DNA of 64,000 bases from JACVRW01 sp963850205 (GCA_963850205.1 CAWKKJ010000011.1:1-64000); one strand, 5' to 3'. Numbered from the stretch's first letter, positions 28,308-37,975 are shown. Notes: generated from the sequence alone by a model not told the origin. Program-made: numbers and translations.

Positions 28308-28892
28308 GTGCCGATCCCGCGACGGTTCGATCGGCGCCCGCCAGAGCGGGACGAGACACGCATCAACGAGCGCATCCGGGTGCCCCAGGTCCGGCTCATC
28401 GGAGCCGACGGCAACCAGATCGGCGTGATCGGAACCGACCAGGCGCTGCGCTACGCCCAGGAGCGTGACCTCGACCTGGTCGAGGTGGCACCCGAGGCCC
28501 GCCCACCCGTCTGCCGGGTGCTCGACTACTCGAAGTACAAGTACGAGCAGGAGCAGAAGGCCAAGGCAGCGCGGCGCCACCAGAAGCAGGTCAACGTGCG
28601 CGAGATCAAGCTGCGGCCCAAGATCGCGACCAACGACTACGAGACCAAGAAGAACCACGTGGTGCGGTTCCTCAAGGGCGACGATCGCGTGAAGGTCACG
28701 ATCATGTTCCGGGGCCGCGAGCAGACCCACCCGGAGCGGGGGGAGATGCTCCTCAACCGTCTCGCCGACGACGTGGCCGAGCTGGGCATGGTCGAGCAGG
28801 CTCCGCAGCAGGACGGCCGCAACATGACGATGCTGCTGGCTCCGCACAAGAACCGGTCGCAGGACGCCGAGCCGGCCGGCGCCACCGGCTGA
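28308..28892 (+). CDS. infC: Translation initiation factor IF-3
   Basis: 194 residues from a GTG start. Family blocks: INERIRVPQVRLIGADGNQI, then LDLVEVAPEARPPVCRVLDY, the linker helix YEQEQKAKAARRHQKQ, and the C-domain KLRPKIATNDYETK with VKVTIMFRGRE. It keeps 30S and 50S apart and checks the start codon. The C-terminal 12 residues are an Ala/Gly-rich extension. First gene of the IF3-L35-L20 operon; 33 nt precede rpmI. Confidence 0.97.
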   Translation: MPIPRRFDRRPPERDETRINERIRVPQVRLIGADGNQIGVIGTDQALRYAQERDLDLVEVAPEARPPVCRVLDYSKYKYEQEQKAKAARRHQKQVNVREIKLRPKIATNDYETKKNHVVRFLKGDDRVKVTIMFRGREQTHPERGEMLLNRLADDVAELGMVEQAPQQDGRNMTMLLAPHKNRSQDAEPAGATG

Positions 28893-28925
28893 GCCGCAAA
28901 CCGTCTGCTCTAATACGACGCTGCG

Positions 28926-29120
28926 ATGCCGAAGATGAAGACCCACTCCGGGACCAAGAAGCGCTTTCGCAAGACCGCGCGCGGCAAGCTGCGCGCCCGC
29001 CACTCGTTCACGAGCCACAACCTGGGTCCGAAGCCGCGCAAGCGCAAGCGGCGCCTGGGCCGGCCGGTCGTGGTGGCCAAGGCCGACCGCAAGCGCGTCA
29101 CGAGGCTGCTGCACAAGTAG
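28926..29120 (+). CDS. rpmI: 50S ribosomal protein L35
   Basis: 64 residues, very basic, with the L35 start MPKMKTHSGTKKRFRKTARG and the block RHSFTSHNLGPKPRKRKRRL. Full length for the family. Its stop (TAG) is directly followed by the ATG of rplT, so the two are tightly coupled. Confidence 0.97.
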   Translation: MPKMKTHSGTKKRFRKTARGKLRARHSFTSHNLGPKPRKRKRRLGRPVVVAKADRKRVTRLLHK

Positions 29121-29480
29121 ATGAGCCGGGTCAAGCGATCAGTCGGAGCGCGCAAGAAGCGCCGCGCCACCCTGGAGCGCACCAAGGGCTACCGGGGCCA
29201 GGCCCATTCGAGCTACAAGCGGGCCAAGGAGGCCCTGCTCAAGGCCGATTCCTACGCCTACCGCGACCGGCGCAACCGAAAGCGCGACTTCCGCCGGCTG
29301 TGGATCGTGCGCATCAACGCCGCCGCCCGCCAGGAGGGCATGAGCTACAGCCAGTTCATGCACGGGCTGAAGGAGGCCGGCATCGAGCTCGATCGCAAGG
29401 TGCTGGCCGACATCGCCGTGCGCGACCCCGAGACGTTCCGACGGTTTGCCGAGCGTGCCCGGGAGGCCGCGGCTGCCTAG
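29121..29480 (+). CDS. rplT: 50S ribosomal protein L20
   Basis: 119 residues: the long basic N-terminal helix (RVKRSVGARKKRRATLERTK, GYRGQAHSSYKRAKEALL) and the globular part with RDRRNRKRDFRRLWIVRINA and FMHGLKEAGIELDRKVLAD. It binds 23S rRNA early in 50S assembly and, in studied bacteria, represses its own operon through the mRNA leader. A strong terminator follows 27 nt after the stop. Confidence 0.97.
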   Translation: MSRVKRSVGARKKRRATLERTKGYRGQAHSSYKRAKEALLKADSYAYRDRRNRKRDFRRLWIVRINAAARQEGMSYSQFMHGLKEAGIELDRKVLADIAVRDPETFRRFAERAREAAAA

Positions 29481-29507
29481 AGCCAGCGGTATCTACGACC
29501 ATCTCCC

Positions 29508-29533
29508 GGGCGCCCTCAGAGGCGCCCTTTTTT
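29508..29533 (+). terminator. Rho-independent terminator after rplT
   Basis: gggcgcc/ggcgccc, a seven-pair perfect stem with a six-base loop, followed by a run of Ts from 29528. It ends the infC-rpmI-rplT transcript before the methylase gene. Confidence 0.88.
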
Positions 29534-29538
29534 GTGAC

Positions 29539-30255
29539 GTGATCACCTCCGCCGACAACCACAAGCTGAAGACCATCCGCAAGCTCGCCCAGCGGCGCGC
29601 CCGCGAGAAGCTCGGCCTGTTCAGCGCCGAGGGCGAGGACCTGGTGGACGCGGCCGCCGCGGCGGGCCGGGACGCCCGAGTTCGTGCTCCGGGCCGGGGA
29701 GGACGTGGAGCCGAAATTGCTGGACGAGGTGAGCGCGCTCGGGTCCGGCACGCGGGTGATCGGCGTCTACCCGCAGGTCTTCGCCGAGCCCGTCGGGCCG
29801 CGTGATGGCCTGGCTGGGTGCGGTGGAGGACCCGGGCAACGTGGGCACGCTGATCCGCGCGGTGCACGCCCTGGCCGACGGGCCGCTGGTGCTCGGGCCC
29901 GGCTGCGCCGACCCGCACTCGCCCAAGGCGGTGCGGGCCAGCATGGGCTCGCTGTTCGCGCGGCCGCCGGCGCGAGCGGACTTCGCCGCGCTGCCGGGTA
30001 CCCGGCTGGCGCTGGCGGCGGGGCCGCAGCGGCCGCTGCGGGAGGTCGCTGGCCGAGCTGGCCGGCGCGCCGCGAGCCGCTGGTGCTCTGCCTGGGATCC
30101 GAGCGCGGAGGCCTCGGCGAGGAGTGCTGAGCGCGGCCGCGGACGCGGTGGCGGGCATCCCGCTGCGCGCCGGCGGCCCGGACTCGCTCAACGTGGCGCT
30201 GGCGGGCGCCGTGGCGCTCTACGAGGTCGCGAATAGGATGGCCGCCGATGGCTGA
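29539..30255 (+). pseudogene. TrmH-family (SpoU) rRNA 2'-O-methyltransferase, three frameshifts
   Basis: GTG 29539 starts VITSADNHKLKTIRKLAQRR, with EKLGLFSAEGEDLVDAA, the SpoU substrate-binding domain. The sense then moves through three frames: LLDEVSALGSGTRVIGVY (29684 on), then AWLGAVEDPGNVGTLIRAVH with LGPGCADPHSPKAVRASMGS (SpoU motifs 1-2), and finally LVLCLGSERGGLGEE and PDSLNVALAGAVALYEVANR (motif 3, AdoMet knot) ending at TGA 30253. All conserved motifs survive in pieces, so decay is recent or the sequence has three errors. This methylase normally sits between rplT and pheS in many actinobacteria, as here; it overlaps the pheS start by 8 nt. Confidence 0.8.
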
Positions 30256-31300
30256 CCTGCAGCAGCTCCGCGCCGAGGGCGAGGCCGCGATCCGCGGAGC
30301 GGGCGAAGCGGCCGAGCTCGAGGAGCTGCGCGTGCGCTACCTCGGACGAAAGGCCGAGCTGACCCGCGTGCTGCGCTCGATCGGCGAGCTGGAGCCCGAG
30401 CAGCGCGGGCCGGTGGGCAAGGAGGCCAACGCGGTGCGACGGGCGCTCGAGGCGCTCCTGGAACAGCGCGGGACCGAGCTCGAGGCGGCCGAGCTGGACC
30501 GCCGGCTCACCGAGGACCGGGTGGACGTGACCCTCCCCGGGGACCCGCCGCGGCCGGGCGGTCACCTGCACCTGATCTCGCAGATCCGGCGCCGGATGGA
30601 GGACATCTTCGTGGGGCTCGGCTTCTCGGTCCTGGAGGGCCCCGAGGTGGAGTACGAGTACTACAACTTCACCGCTCTCAACCACCCGCCCGAGCACCCG
30701 GCGCGGTCGCCGCAGGACACCTTCTACTTCAGCGACCACGTGGTGCTGCGCACCCATACCTCGCCGATGCAGACCCGCGCGATGGAGGTCACCGAGCCGC
30801 CGATCTACGTGGTGGTGCCCGGCCGGGTCTACCGGCCCGACACGCCCGACGCCACCCACGTGCCGATGTTCCATCAGCTCGAGGGGCTGGCCATCGACGA
30901 GGACATCACCCTGGCCGACCTCCAGGGGGTGCTGCTGGCCTTCGCCCGCCAGATGTTCGGCGAGGAGACCGAGGTGCGGCTGCGTCCCGGCTACTTCCCC
31001 TTCACCGAGCCGAGCGTTGAGGTCGACGTGTCCTGCTTTCGCTGCCAGGGCACCGGTAGCGTGGGCACGGAGCGCTGCCCCACCTGCAAGGGAGAGGGCT
31101 GGATCGAGATCCTGGGCTCGGGGATGGTCGACCCCAACGTGCTCGGCTACGTGGCCGGCAACGGCTACGACCCGGAGCGGGTGCAGGGCTTCGCCTTCGG
31201 GATGGGCATCGAGCGGATCGCGATGCTGGTGCACGAGGTGCCGGACCTGCGCCTGCTGTTCGAGAACGACGCCCGGCTGCTGGAGCAGTTCGGGGCATGA
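30248..31300 (+). CDS. pheS: Phenylalanyl-tRNA synthetase alpha subunit
   Basis: 350 residues. N-terminal coiled coil (about residues 1-90, VRYLGRKAELTRVLRSIGEL), then the class II core: GHLHLISQIRRRMEDIFVGL, FNHPPEHPARSPQDTFY-type block and VYRPDTPDATHVPMFHQLEG (motif 2), and GFAFGMGIERIAMLVHEV (motif 3). A CxxC-x10-CxxC insertion (Cys263, 266, 277, 280), as in other actinobacterial PheS, probably binds zinc. Works as alpha2-beta2 with PheT, whose ATG overlaps this stop (ATGA). Confidence 0.97.
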   Translation: MADLQQLRAEGEAAIRGAGEAAELEELRVRYLGRKAELTRVLRSIGELEPEQRGPVGKEANAVRRALEALLEQRGTELEAAELDRRLTEDRVDVTLPGDPPRPGGHLHLISQIRRRMEDIFVGLGFSVLEGPEVEYEYYNFTALNHPPEHPARSPQDTFYFSDHVVLRTHTSPMQTRAMEVTEPPIYVVVPGRVYRPDTPDATHVPMFHQLEGLAIDEDITLADLQGVLLAFARQMFGEETEVRLRPGYFPFTEPSVEVDVSCFRCQGTGSVGTERCPTCKGEGWIEILGSGMVDPNVLGYVAGNGYDPERVQGFAFGMGIERIAMLVHEVPDLRLLFENDARLLEQFGA

Positions 31301-33729
31301 GGGTTCCGGTTCACTGGCTGCGCTCCTACTGCGACCCCGGCCTGGGCGCCGAGGAGATCGCCGACGCGCTCACCATGGCCGGCCTGAAGCTGGAGCGGCT
31401 GCACCGCACCGGGGTGGGTGACCCGGAGGCCTTCGTGGTCGGCCGGGTGCTGGAGGCCGAGCGCCACCCCAACGCCGACCGGTTGACGGTCTGCGTGGTG
31501 GACGACGGCGAGGCCGAACCGCGCACGATCGTCTGCGGCGCCCCCAACGTCGCCGGCGGCCAGACGGTGGCGGTGGCCCGGCCCGGCGCGGTGATGCCGG
31601 ACGGCAGCCGGCTGGGGGAGGCCGACCTCCGAGGGGTGCGCTCCAGCGGGATGATCCTGGCCGAGGACGAGGTCGGCATCGGCGAGGACCACACCGGGAT
31701 CATGGTGCTGGACGGCGGCGCCCGGCCGGGCGAGCCGCTGGCGGACCACCTGCCGATCGCCGACGACGTGATCGAGATCGAGATCACGCCCAACCGTCCC
31801 GACGCGATGGCGGTCTACGGCGTGGCCCGCGACCTTCATGCGGTGACGGCCGCGCCGCTGGCCGAGGACCCGACCCGCCGCGACGCCGAGCCGCGGGGCG
31901 AGGACATCGCCGGCGACCACGCCACGGTGGAGATCGCCGACCCGGACGTGTGCCTGCGCTTCACCGCCCGGGTGTTCGAGGACGTGACCATCGGGCCTTC
32001 GCCCCTGTGGCTGAAGCAGCGGCTGATGGCCGCCGGCCAGCGGCCGATCTCCAACGTGGTGGACATCACCAACTACGTGATGCTCGCCTGCGGCCAGCCG
32101 CTGCACGCATTCGATCTCGACGCCGTCCGCGGCTCGCGCATCATCGTCCGCCGGGCGCGGGAGGGGGAGACGATGCAGACGCTGGACGGGGTGGCGCGCC
32201 GCTTCGACGCGGACACCGCGCTCGTGTGCGACGCCGAGGGGCCGAGCGGCATCGCGGGGATCATGGGCGGCCTGGTGTCCGAGGTGTCGGACTCCACCAC
32301 GCGCGTGCTGATGGAGGCCGCCACCTGGGTGGGCCCGAACATCATGCGGACCTCGCGCAGGCTGGGGCTGCGCACCGAGGCCTCGGCCCGCTTCGAGAAG
32401 CAGCTGCATCCCGAGACCGCCCATGCCGCGCAGCGGCTGGCGGCGCGCCTGATGGTGGACCTCTGCGGCGCGCGGCTGGTGGCAGGCGAGCTCGACGCCT
32501 ATCCGCGCCTGGCCGAGCCGCGCCACCTGAGCCTGCGCCAGGAGCGGCTGGAGCGCCTGCTGGGCGAGCGGATCCCCGCCGATCAGGTGGAGGCAATCCT
32601 GGGACGTCTCGGATTCAGCCCCCGCCCCGAGGACGGGCGGGTCACGGTGACCGTGCCGCCCTGGCGCGACGCCGACGTGCAGCGCGAGGCCGACCTGATC
32701 GAGGAGGTGGCCCGGATCCACGGCCTGAGCCGGCTGCCCACCACGCTGCCGGCGCGCCGTCACGCCTTCGGCCGGCTCGAGCCGCGCCAGCGCCTGCGCC
32801 GCCGGCTCGAGGACGCCCTGCGCGACCGCGGCCTCGACGAGTGCATCTCCTACTCGTTCACCTCGGCCGCGGCGCTCGAGCGGCTGCGGCTCGACCCCGG
32901 GGACGCGCTCCGGGTGGACAACCCGCTGAGCGAGGACCAGAGCCTGATGCGGCCGCTGCTGTTGGGTGGGTTGCTGGACGCCGCCCGGCACAACGCGGCG
33001 CGTGGGCGGCCTGGTGTGGCGCTGTTCGAGTCGGCGCACGTCTACCGGCCGGCCGGACCGCTCGATCGGGCCCCCGAGGGCTCACCCGACGGGCGGCGCC
33101 CGGCGAGCGAGCCCGAGCACCTGGGCGCCCTGCTCACCCTGGCGGCGCCCGGCGGCTGGCGCACGGAGCCCGTGCCCGCGGACTTCTTCGCCGCCCGGGC
33201 GGTCCTGGAGGCGCTGCTCGCGGTCGCGGGAGTCGACTGGCGGGCCCAGCCGCCGGCCCCGGCGTTCCTGCACCCGGGGCGGTCGGCCACGGTGCTCGCC
33301 GGGGAGCGCGAGCTCGGCTGGATCGGCGAGCTGCACCCGCTGGTCCTGCGCGCCTGGGAGCTCGACGGGCCCGTGGCGGCCTTCGAGCTGGACTTCGGGG
33401 CGCTGGCCGAGGAGGCGGCAGCCGGCGCCCCCTACAGCGACGTGACGAGCTTCCCGGCGGTGCGCCAGGACCTGGCGGTGGTGGTGGCCGAAGAGCGGCC
33501 CGCCGCCGACGTGGTGGCGGCGGTCCGGGCGGGGGGCGGAGACCTGCTCGGCACCGTGGCCCTGTTCGACCTCTACCGGGGCGGCCAGGTGGGCGAGGGC
33601 AACAAGTCGCTGGCCCTGCGGCTCGAGTTCCGCGCGCCCGACCGCACCCTCACCGACGACGAGGTGGCCGAGCGCCGCGCGGCGATCGAACGCGAGCTGG
33701 CCGCCATCGGGGGGCGCCTGCGTGCCTGA
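31297..33729 (+). CDS. pheT: Phenylalanyl-tRNA synthetase beta subunit
   Basis: 810 residues with the complete bacterial PheT layout: N-terminal (MRVPVHWLRSYCDPGLGAEE), tRNA-binding OB domain (VVGRVLEAERHPNADRLTVC), B3/B4 editing domain (ITPNRPDAMAVYGVARDLHA, NYVMLACGQPLHAFD), B5 (RIVRRAREGE area) and C-terminal FDX-ACB domain (SFPAVRQDLAVVV, LFDLYRGGQVGEGNKSLALR). It edits Tyr-tRNA-Phe and completes the synthetase. Starts in a 4-nt overlap with pheS and ends in an 8-nt overlap with argC, so translation and arginine genes run on one transcript. Confidence 0.97.
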   Translation: MRVPVHWLRSYCDPGLGAEEIADALTMAGLKLERLHRTGVGDPEAFVVGRVLEAERHPNADRLTVCVVDDGEAEPRTIVCGAPNVAGGQTVAVARPGAVMPDGSRLGEADLRGVRSSGMILAEDEVGIGEDHTGIMVLDGGARPGEPLADHLPIADDVIEIEITPNRPDAMAVYGVARDLHAVTAAPLAEDPTRRDAEPRGEDIAGDHATVEIADPDVCLRFTARVFEDVTIGPSPLWLKQRLMAAGQRPISNVVDITNYVMLACGQPLHAFDLDAVRGSRIIVRRAREGETMQTLDGVARRFDADTALVCDAEGPSGIAGIMGGLVSEVSDSTTRVLMEAATWVGPNIMRTSRRLGLRTEASARFEKQLHPETAHAAQRLAARLMVDLCGARLVAGELDAYPRLAEPRHLSLRQERLERLLGERIPADQVEAILGRLGFSPRPEDGRVTVTVPPWRDADVQREADLIEEVARIHGLSRLPTTLPARRHAFGRLEPRQRLRRRLEDALRDRGLDECISYSFTSAAALERLRLDPGDALRVDNPLSEDQSLMRPLLLGGLLDAARHNAARGRPGVALFESAHVYRPAGPLDRAPEGSPDGRRPASEPEHLGALLTLAAPGGWRTEPVPADFFAARAVLEALLAVAGVDWRAQPPAPAFLHPGRSATVLAGERELGWIGELHPLVLRAWELDGPVAAFELDFGALAEEAAAGAPYSDVTSFPAVRQDLAVVVAEERPAADVVAAVRAGGGDLLGTVALFDLYRGGQVGEGNKSLALRLEFRAPDRTLTDDEVAERRAAIERELAAIGGRLRA

Positions 33730-34708
33730 GGGCTCTCACCGGGTGGCCGTGGTGGGCGCCGCCGGCTACGGCGGGGCGGTGTGCGCGCTGCTGGCCCGCC
33801 GCCACCCCTCGCTCGAGCTCACCGCCGTCACCGCGCGCAGCGACGCAGGCCGGCGCCACGATCAGCTCTACCCCCGCTACCGGGTGCCGCTCGAGCTGGA
33901 GTCCTTCGATCCCGACCGGGTGGCCGAGCGCGCGGACGCCGCGCTGGTGGCCTATCCCCACGGCGCGGCCGCACCCGCGGTCAAGGCGCTGCGCGAACGC
34001 GGCCTGAAGGTGGTGGACCTGTCCGCCGACTTCCGGCTCGGGCGCGAGCGCTACCAGCGCTGGTACGGAGAGCACCAGGCTCCCGAGCTGCTCGACGAGG
34101 CGGTCTATGGGCTCACCGAGGCGCACCGCGAGGAGATCCGGGAGGCCGACCTGGTGGCCGCGCCGGGCTGCTATCCCACCGCCGCGCTGCTCGCGCTGCT
34201 GCCCCTGCGCGAGCACATTCGCGACGTGGTGGTGGACGCGAAGTCCGGCGTCTCCGGCGCCGGCCGGGAGGCCAGCGACGCGACCCACTTCGTGTCGGTG
34301 ACCGAGAACGTGGAGGCCTACAAGGTCGGCGGGCACCGCCACAGCGCCGAGCTGGAGCAGGAGCTGCCCGAGAAGGCGGGCATCACCTTCGTGCCCCACC
34401 TGATCCCCATGGAACAGGGGCTGCTGGCCAGCTGCTACGTGACCCTCGACCGCACGCTCTCCGCCGACGAGGTGCGCCTGCTCTATCGCGGCGCCTACCA
34501 GGACGAGCCCTTCGTGGAGGTGGCCGACGAGCCTCCCGGCACCGACGAGGTGCGGGAGACCAACCGCTGCCGGGTCCACGTGACCGTGGCCGGCAAGCGC
34601 GTGATCGCCCTGGCGGTGATCGACAACCTCTGGAAGGGCGCGGCCGGCCAGGCCATCCAGGACCTGAACCTGATGCTGGGGCTGCCGGAGACCGAGGGGC
34701 TCGAGTGA
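33722..34708 (+). CDS. argC: N-acetyl-gamma-glutamyl-phosphate reductase
   Basis: 328 residues from a GTG overlapping pheT. Rossmann start HRVAVVGAAGYGGAVCALLA, DLSADFRL, and the active-site Cys150 in VAAPGCYPTAALLALLP; C-terminal KVGGHRHSAELEQEL and FVPHLIPMEQGLLASCY are family blocks. NADPH-dependent third step of arginine synthesis, making N-acetylglutamate semialdehyde. First gene of argC-argJ-argB-argD; next start overlaps (GTGA). Confidence 0.97.
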   Translation: MPEGSHRVAVVGAAGYGGAVCALLARRHPSLELTAVTARSDAGRRHDQLYPRYRVPLELESFDPDRVAERADAALVAYPHGAAAPAVKALRERGLKVVDLSADFRLGRERYQRWYGEHQAPELLDEAVYGLTEAHREEIREADLVAAPGCYPTAALLALLPLREHIRDVVVDAKSGVSGAGREASDATHFVSVTENVEAYKVGGHRHSAELEQELPEKAGITFVPHLIPMEQGLLASCYVTLDRTLSADEVRLLYRGAYQDEPFVEVADEPPGTDEVRETNRCRVHVTVAGKRVIALAVIDNLWKGAAGQAIQDLNLMLGLPETEGLE

Positions 34709-35946
34709 GCGGCTTCTTCCGTTCCCGCTGGGTCGAGACGCCCGTCCACGCCGCCGAGGCCGAGGCCACGGCCCTGCCCCGCGGGTTCCGCGCCGCGGGC
34801 GTGGCCGCCGGCATCAAGCCGGAGGGCCTCGACGTGGGTGTGCTCGCCTCCGACTCGCCGGAGACGGTGTCGGCCGCCCGCTTTACCACCAACGCCCGCG
34901 TGGGGGCGCCCGTGACCCTCTCCCGCGAGGCGAACCTGGGCGGCCTGCGGGCCGTGGCGGTGAACTCCGGCTGCTCGAACGTCGGCGACGGCCGCAGAGG
35001 CTTCGAGACCGCGGCCGCCATGCAGGAGGCCGCCGCCCGCAAGCTCGGGCTCGAGGCGAATCAGGTGGGCGTGGCCTCGACCGGGGTGATCGGGTTCGAG
35101 CTCCCTCGCGACCCGGTGGTGAACGGCGTGCGCGAGGCCTGCGACGCCCTCGGGCTGGACGCCGAGGGCTTCTCGGAGGCCATCCTCACCAGCGACCGCG
35201 GCCCCAAGCGCGCCTGCCTGGACGTGCACCTGCCCAGCGGTGAGGCGGTGCGGCTGGCGGGGCAGACCAAGGGGGCGGGGATGATCTCGCCCCGCTTTGC
35301 CACCACGCTGTGCTTCGTGGAGACCGACGCCGCGCTGTCGGCCGAGACCCTCGACCTGCTCATCGGGGTGTGCGTGAGGCGCTCGTTCGACCGCATCTCG
35401 GTGGATGGGCAGCTGTCCACCAGCGACTCGGTGTTCGCCTTCGCCAGCGGCGCGTCCGGGGTGAGGGTGGAGCCCGAGAGCCCGGCCGAGCTGGCGCTGG
35501 GCGAGGCGCTGGACGCGCTGCTGCGCCAACTGGCGCTCGACATCGTGGCCGACGGCGAGGGCACGGCCCGGGTGGGGCGGATCGTGGTGGAGGGCCGGCC
35601 GGACGCCGTGGAGCCGGTGGCCCGCGCGGTGGCCAACTCGCCGCTGGTGAAGACCGCGCTGCACGGCGGCGACCCGAACTTCGGGCGCGTGCTCCAGGCC
35701 GCGGGCCAGGCCTGGCCGCCGGGGGAGGCCTTCGTGGCCGATCTCGAGATCGAGGGCCGGCTGCTGGTCTCCGCGGGCGACGCGGTGGGGCTGTCGGCGA
35801 GCGACCTGAGCGAGCTCGGCGAGCTGGTGGCCGGCAGCGAGGTGGAGTACCGGCTGACCCTGCCGGGCGAGGGCGGGGAGACCGAGGTCTTCTTCAGCGA
35901 CCTCGGCCCGGACTACGTGCAGTTCAACTCGAGCTATACCTCCTGA
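34705..35946 (+). CDS. argJ: Bifunctional ornithine acetyltransferase / N-acetylglutamate synthase
   Basis: 413 residues from a GTG overlapping the argC stop. Family marks: GFRAAGVAAGIKPEGLDV, NSGCSNVGDG (oxyanion region), and the self-cleavage site KGAGMISPRFATTLCFVETD, where Thr200 becomes the nucleophile of the beta chain. The C-terminus has LHGGDPNFGRVLQAAGQA and EVFFSDLGPDYVQFNSSY. It recycles the acetyl group from N-acetylornithine to glutamate; many ArgJ also accept acetyl-CoA. The presence of argJ suggests the cyclic pathway. Confidence 0.97.
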   Translation: MSGFFRSRWVETPVHAAEAEATALPRGFRAAGVAAGIKPEGLDVGVLASDSPETVSAARFTTNARVGAPVTLSREANLGGLRAVAVNSGCSNVGDGRRGFETAAAMQEAAARKLGLEANQVGVASTGVIGFELPRDPVVNGVREACDALGLDAEGFSEAILTSDRGPKRACLDVHLPSGEAVRLAGQTKGAGMISPRFATTLCFVETDAALSAETLDLLIGVCVRRSFDRISVDGQLSTSDSVFAFASGASGVRVEPESPAELALGEALDALLRQLALDIVADGEGTARVGRIVVEGRPDAVEPVARAVANSPLVKTALHGGDPNFGRVLQAAGQAWPPGEAFVADLEIEGRLLVSAGDAVGLSASDLSELGELVAGSEVEYRLTLPGEGGETEVFFSDLGPDYVQFNSSYTS

Positions 35947-36785
35947 TGCGGGACATCGGCACCCTCCTCGAGGCGCTCCCCTACATCCGGGAGTTCCACG
36001 GCGAGACCGTGGTGATCAAGTACGGCGGAGCGGCCATGACCGAGCCGGCGCTGAAGGAGGAGTTCGCCCGCGACGTGGTGCTGCTCAAGTACGTGGGCCT
36101 GAACCCGGTGGTGGTGCACGGCGGGGGCCCGGACATCACCGCCTACATGGACCGGCTGGGGATGGAGGTCCGCTTCGTGGACGGCATGCGGGTGTCCGAC
36201 GAGGCCACGGTCGAGGTGGCGAAGATGGTGCTCGTGGGCAAGCAGAACAAGGACATCGTGCTGCGCCTGGGCCGGCACGGGCAGCCGGCCGTGGGGCTGT
36301 GCGGCGACGACGGGCGGCTGTTCACGGTGGCCAAGCGGGTCTCGGGCGAGACCGACATGGGCTTCGTGGGCGACATCACCCGGGTGGACGCCGGCGTGCT
36401 CAACCACATCGCCGAGGACTACATCCCGGTGATCGCGTCGGTGGGGGCCGACGAGGAGGGCACCTCCTACAACGTCAACGCCGACCTCGCCGCCGCGGCG
36501 GTGGCCCGTTCGCTCGACGCCTTCAAGGTGATCTTCCTCACCGACGTGGACGGCTGGCGCGCCGATCCCGAAGACCCGTCGACAAGGATCTCCGAGGCCA
36601 CCGCCGAGGAGGTGCGCGCACGCCTGGCCCAGGTGAGCGGGGGCATGCGGCCGAAGCTCGAGGCCTGCCTGGAGGCCCTGGAGGCCGGGGTGGACAACGC
36701 CCACATCATCGACGGTCGCACCCCGCACTCGCTGCTGCTCGAGCTGTTCACCGACGAGGGGATCGGCACCAAGCTGTGGCCCTGA
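35946..36785 (+). CDS. argB: Acetylglutamate kinase
   Basis: 279 residues; ATG overlaps the argJ stop by one base. Amino-acid-kinase fold: VVIKYGGAAMTEPALKEEFA, then VVVHGGGPDITAYMDRLGME, VGKQNKDIVL, and GEVSYNVNADLAA-type block (GTSYNVNADLAAAAVARSLD), with SGGMRPKLEACLEAL near the end. Phosphorylates N-acetylglutamate. The N-terminal helix (RDIGTLLEALPYIREFHGET) is the one used for hexamer contact and arginine inhibition in arginine-sensitive NAGKs, so feedback control is likely, as expected in a cyclic pathway. Confidence 0.97.
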   Translation: MRDIGTLLEALPYIREFHGETVVIKYGGAAMTEPALKEEFARDVVLLKYVGLNPVVVHGGGPDITAYMDRLGMEVRFVDGMRVSDEATVEVAKMVLVGKQNKDIVLRLGRHGQPAVGLCGDDGRLFTVAKRVSGETDMGFVGDITRVDAGVLNHIAEDYIPVIASVGADEEGTSYNVNADLAAAAVARSLDAFKVIFLTDVDGWRADPEDPSTRISEATAEEVRARLAQVSGGMRPKLEACLEALEAGVDNAHIIDGRTPHSLLLELFTDEGIGTKLWP

Positions 36786-37915
36786 CCCGCTTGCAGGCTC
36801 TCGAGAACCGGGCCGTGATGGGGACGTACGTGCGCAACCCGGTGGAGTTCGTGCGCGGCGAGGGCACCCGCCTGTGGGACGACGAGGGCAACGAGTACCT
36901 CGACTTCCTGGCCGGCATCTCGGTGGCCCAGCTCGGGCACTCCCACCCGGCCGTGGTCGACGCGGTGCGCGAGCAGGCCGGCCGGCTGATGCACGTGGGC
37001 AACCTCTACTACACCGAGCCGGCGATGCGCCTGGCGGGACGGCTGTCGGAGTGCTCGGTGGGCGGGAAGGTCTTTCTGTGCAACTCGGGCACGGAGGCGG
37101 TGGAGTGCGCGATCAAGCTGGCCCGGCGCCACCGGCCGGGGGGCGACTTCGTGGTGCTGGAGGGCGGCTTTCACGGGCGCACGATGGGGGCTCTGTCGGC
37201 CACCCCGCAGGAGACCAAGCAGGCCCCGTTCGCTCCGCTCGTGCCCGGCTTCACGGCCGTGCCGCGCGAGGGTCCGCTGCCGGTGGACGAGCGCACCGCG
37301 GCGGTGCTGATCGAGCCGGTCCAGGGCGAGGGCGGCATCCACCCGGTCTCGGCCGAGCTCCTGGCCGCGGCCCGCGAGGCCTGCGACCGGCACGGCGCGC
37401 TGCTGATCTTCGACGAGATCCAGTGCGGCATGGGCCGCACCGGCACGTTGTGGGCCTGGCAGCAGGCCGGCGTGCGCCCCGACGTGATGACCGTGGCCAA
37501 GGGCCTCGGAGGCGGGCTCCCGGTGGGAGCCTGCGTGACGAGCCCCGAGTACGGGGACGTGCTGCAGCCGGGCGACCACGGCTCCACCTTCGGCGGCGGC
37601 CCGGTGGTGGCCGCGGCTGCGAACACCGTGCTCGACGTGGTCGACGAGCCCGGCTTCCTCGCGGGGGTGGCCGGCAAGGGCGAGCGCCTGGCCGCCGGCC
37701 TGGACGGGCTGGGCCTCGAGGTCCGGGGCCGCGGCCTGATGCTGGCCTTCGCCTGCAACGACGGCCCGGGACTGGCGCGCCGCCTGCTGCTCGAGCAGCG
37801 CCTGGTGGTGAACGCCACCGGCCCCGACACGATTCGCCTGCTCCCCCCGCTCACGGTCTCCGACGAGGAGATCGACGAGGCGGTGCGGCGGATCGCGGAC
37901 CTGGTTGCGGACTAA
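36776..37915 (+). CDS. argD: Acetylornithine aminotransferase
   Basis: 379 residues if it starts at GTG 36776, overlapping argB by 10 nt; an internal ATG at MGTYVRNPVEF is possible. Class III PLP aminotransferase: VFLCNSGTEAVECAIKLAR, GGFHGRTMGALS, LIEPVQGEGGIHPVS, FDEIQCGMGRTG and PLP Lys242 in TVAKGLGGGLPVG. Makes N-acetylornithine from the semialdehyde with glutamate. Last gene of the tight argCJBD run; argF and argR are not in the window, and argG follows after a VOC gene. Confidence 0.96.
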   Translation: MALTRLQALENRAVMGTYVRNPVEFVRGEGTRLWDDEGNEYLDFLAGISVAQLGHSHPAVVDAVREQAGRLMHVGNLYYTEPAMRLAGRLSECSVGGKVFLCNSGTEAVECAIKLARRHRPGGDFVVLEGGFHGRTMGALSATPQETKQAPFAPLVPGFTAVPREGPLPVDERTAAVLIEPVQGEGGIHPVSAELLAAAREACDRHGALLIFDEIQCGMGRTGTLWAWQQAGVRPDVMTVAKGLGGGLPVGACVTSPEYGDVLQPGDHGSTFGGGPVVAAAANTVLDVVDEPGFLAGVAGKGERLAAGLDGLGLEVRGRGLMLAFACNDGPGLARRLLLEQRLVVNATGPDTIRLLPPLTVSDEEIDEAVRRIADLVAD

Positions 37916-37975
37916 AACTGGCCGCAACTCTGGTTAGCCTGGCGCCCACGGCATCGACAGAAAGGCTTCAACCTC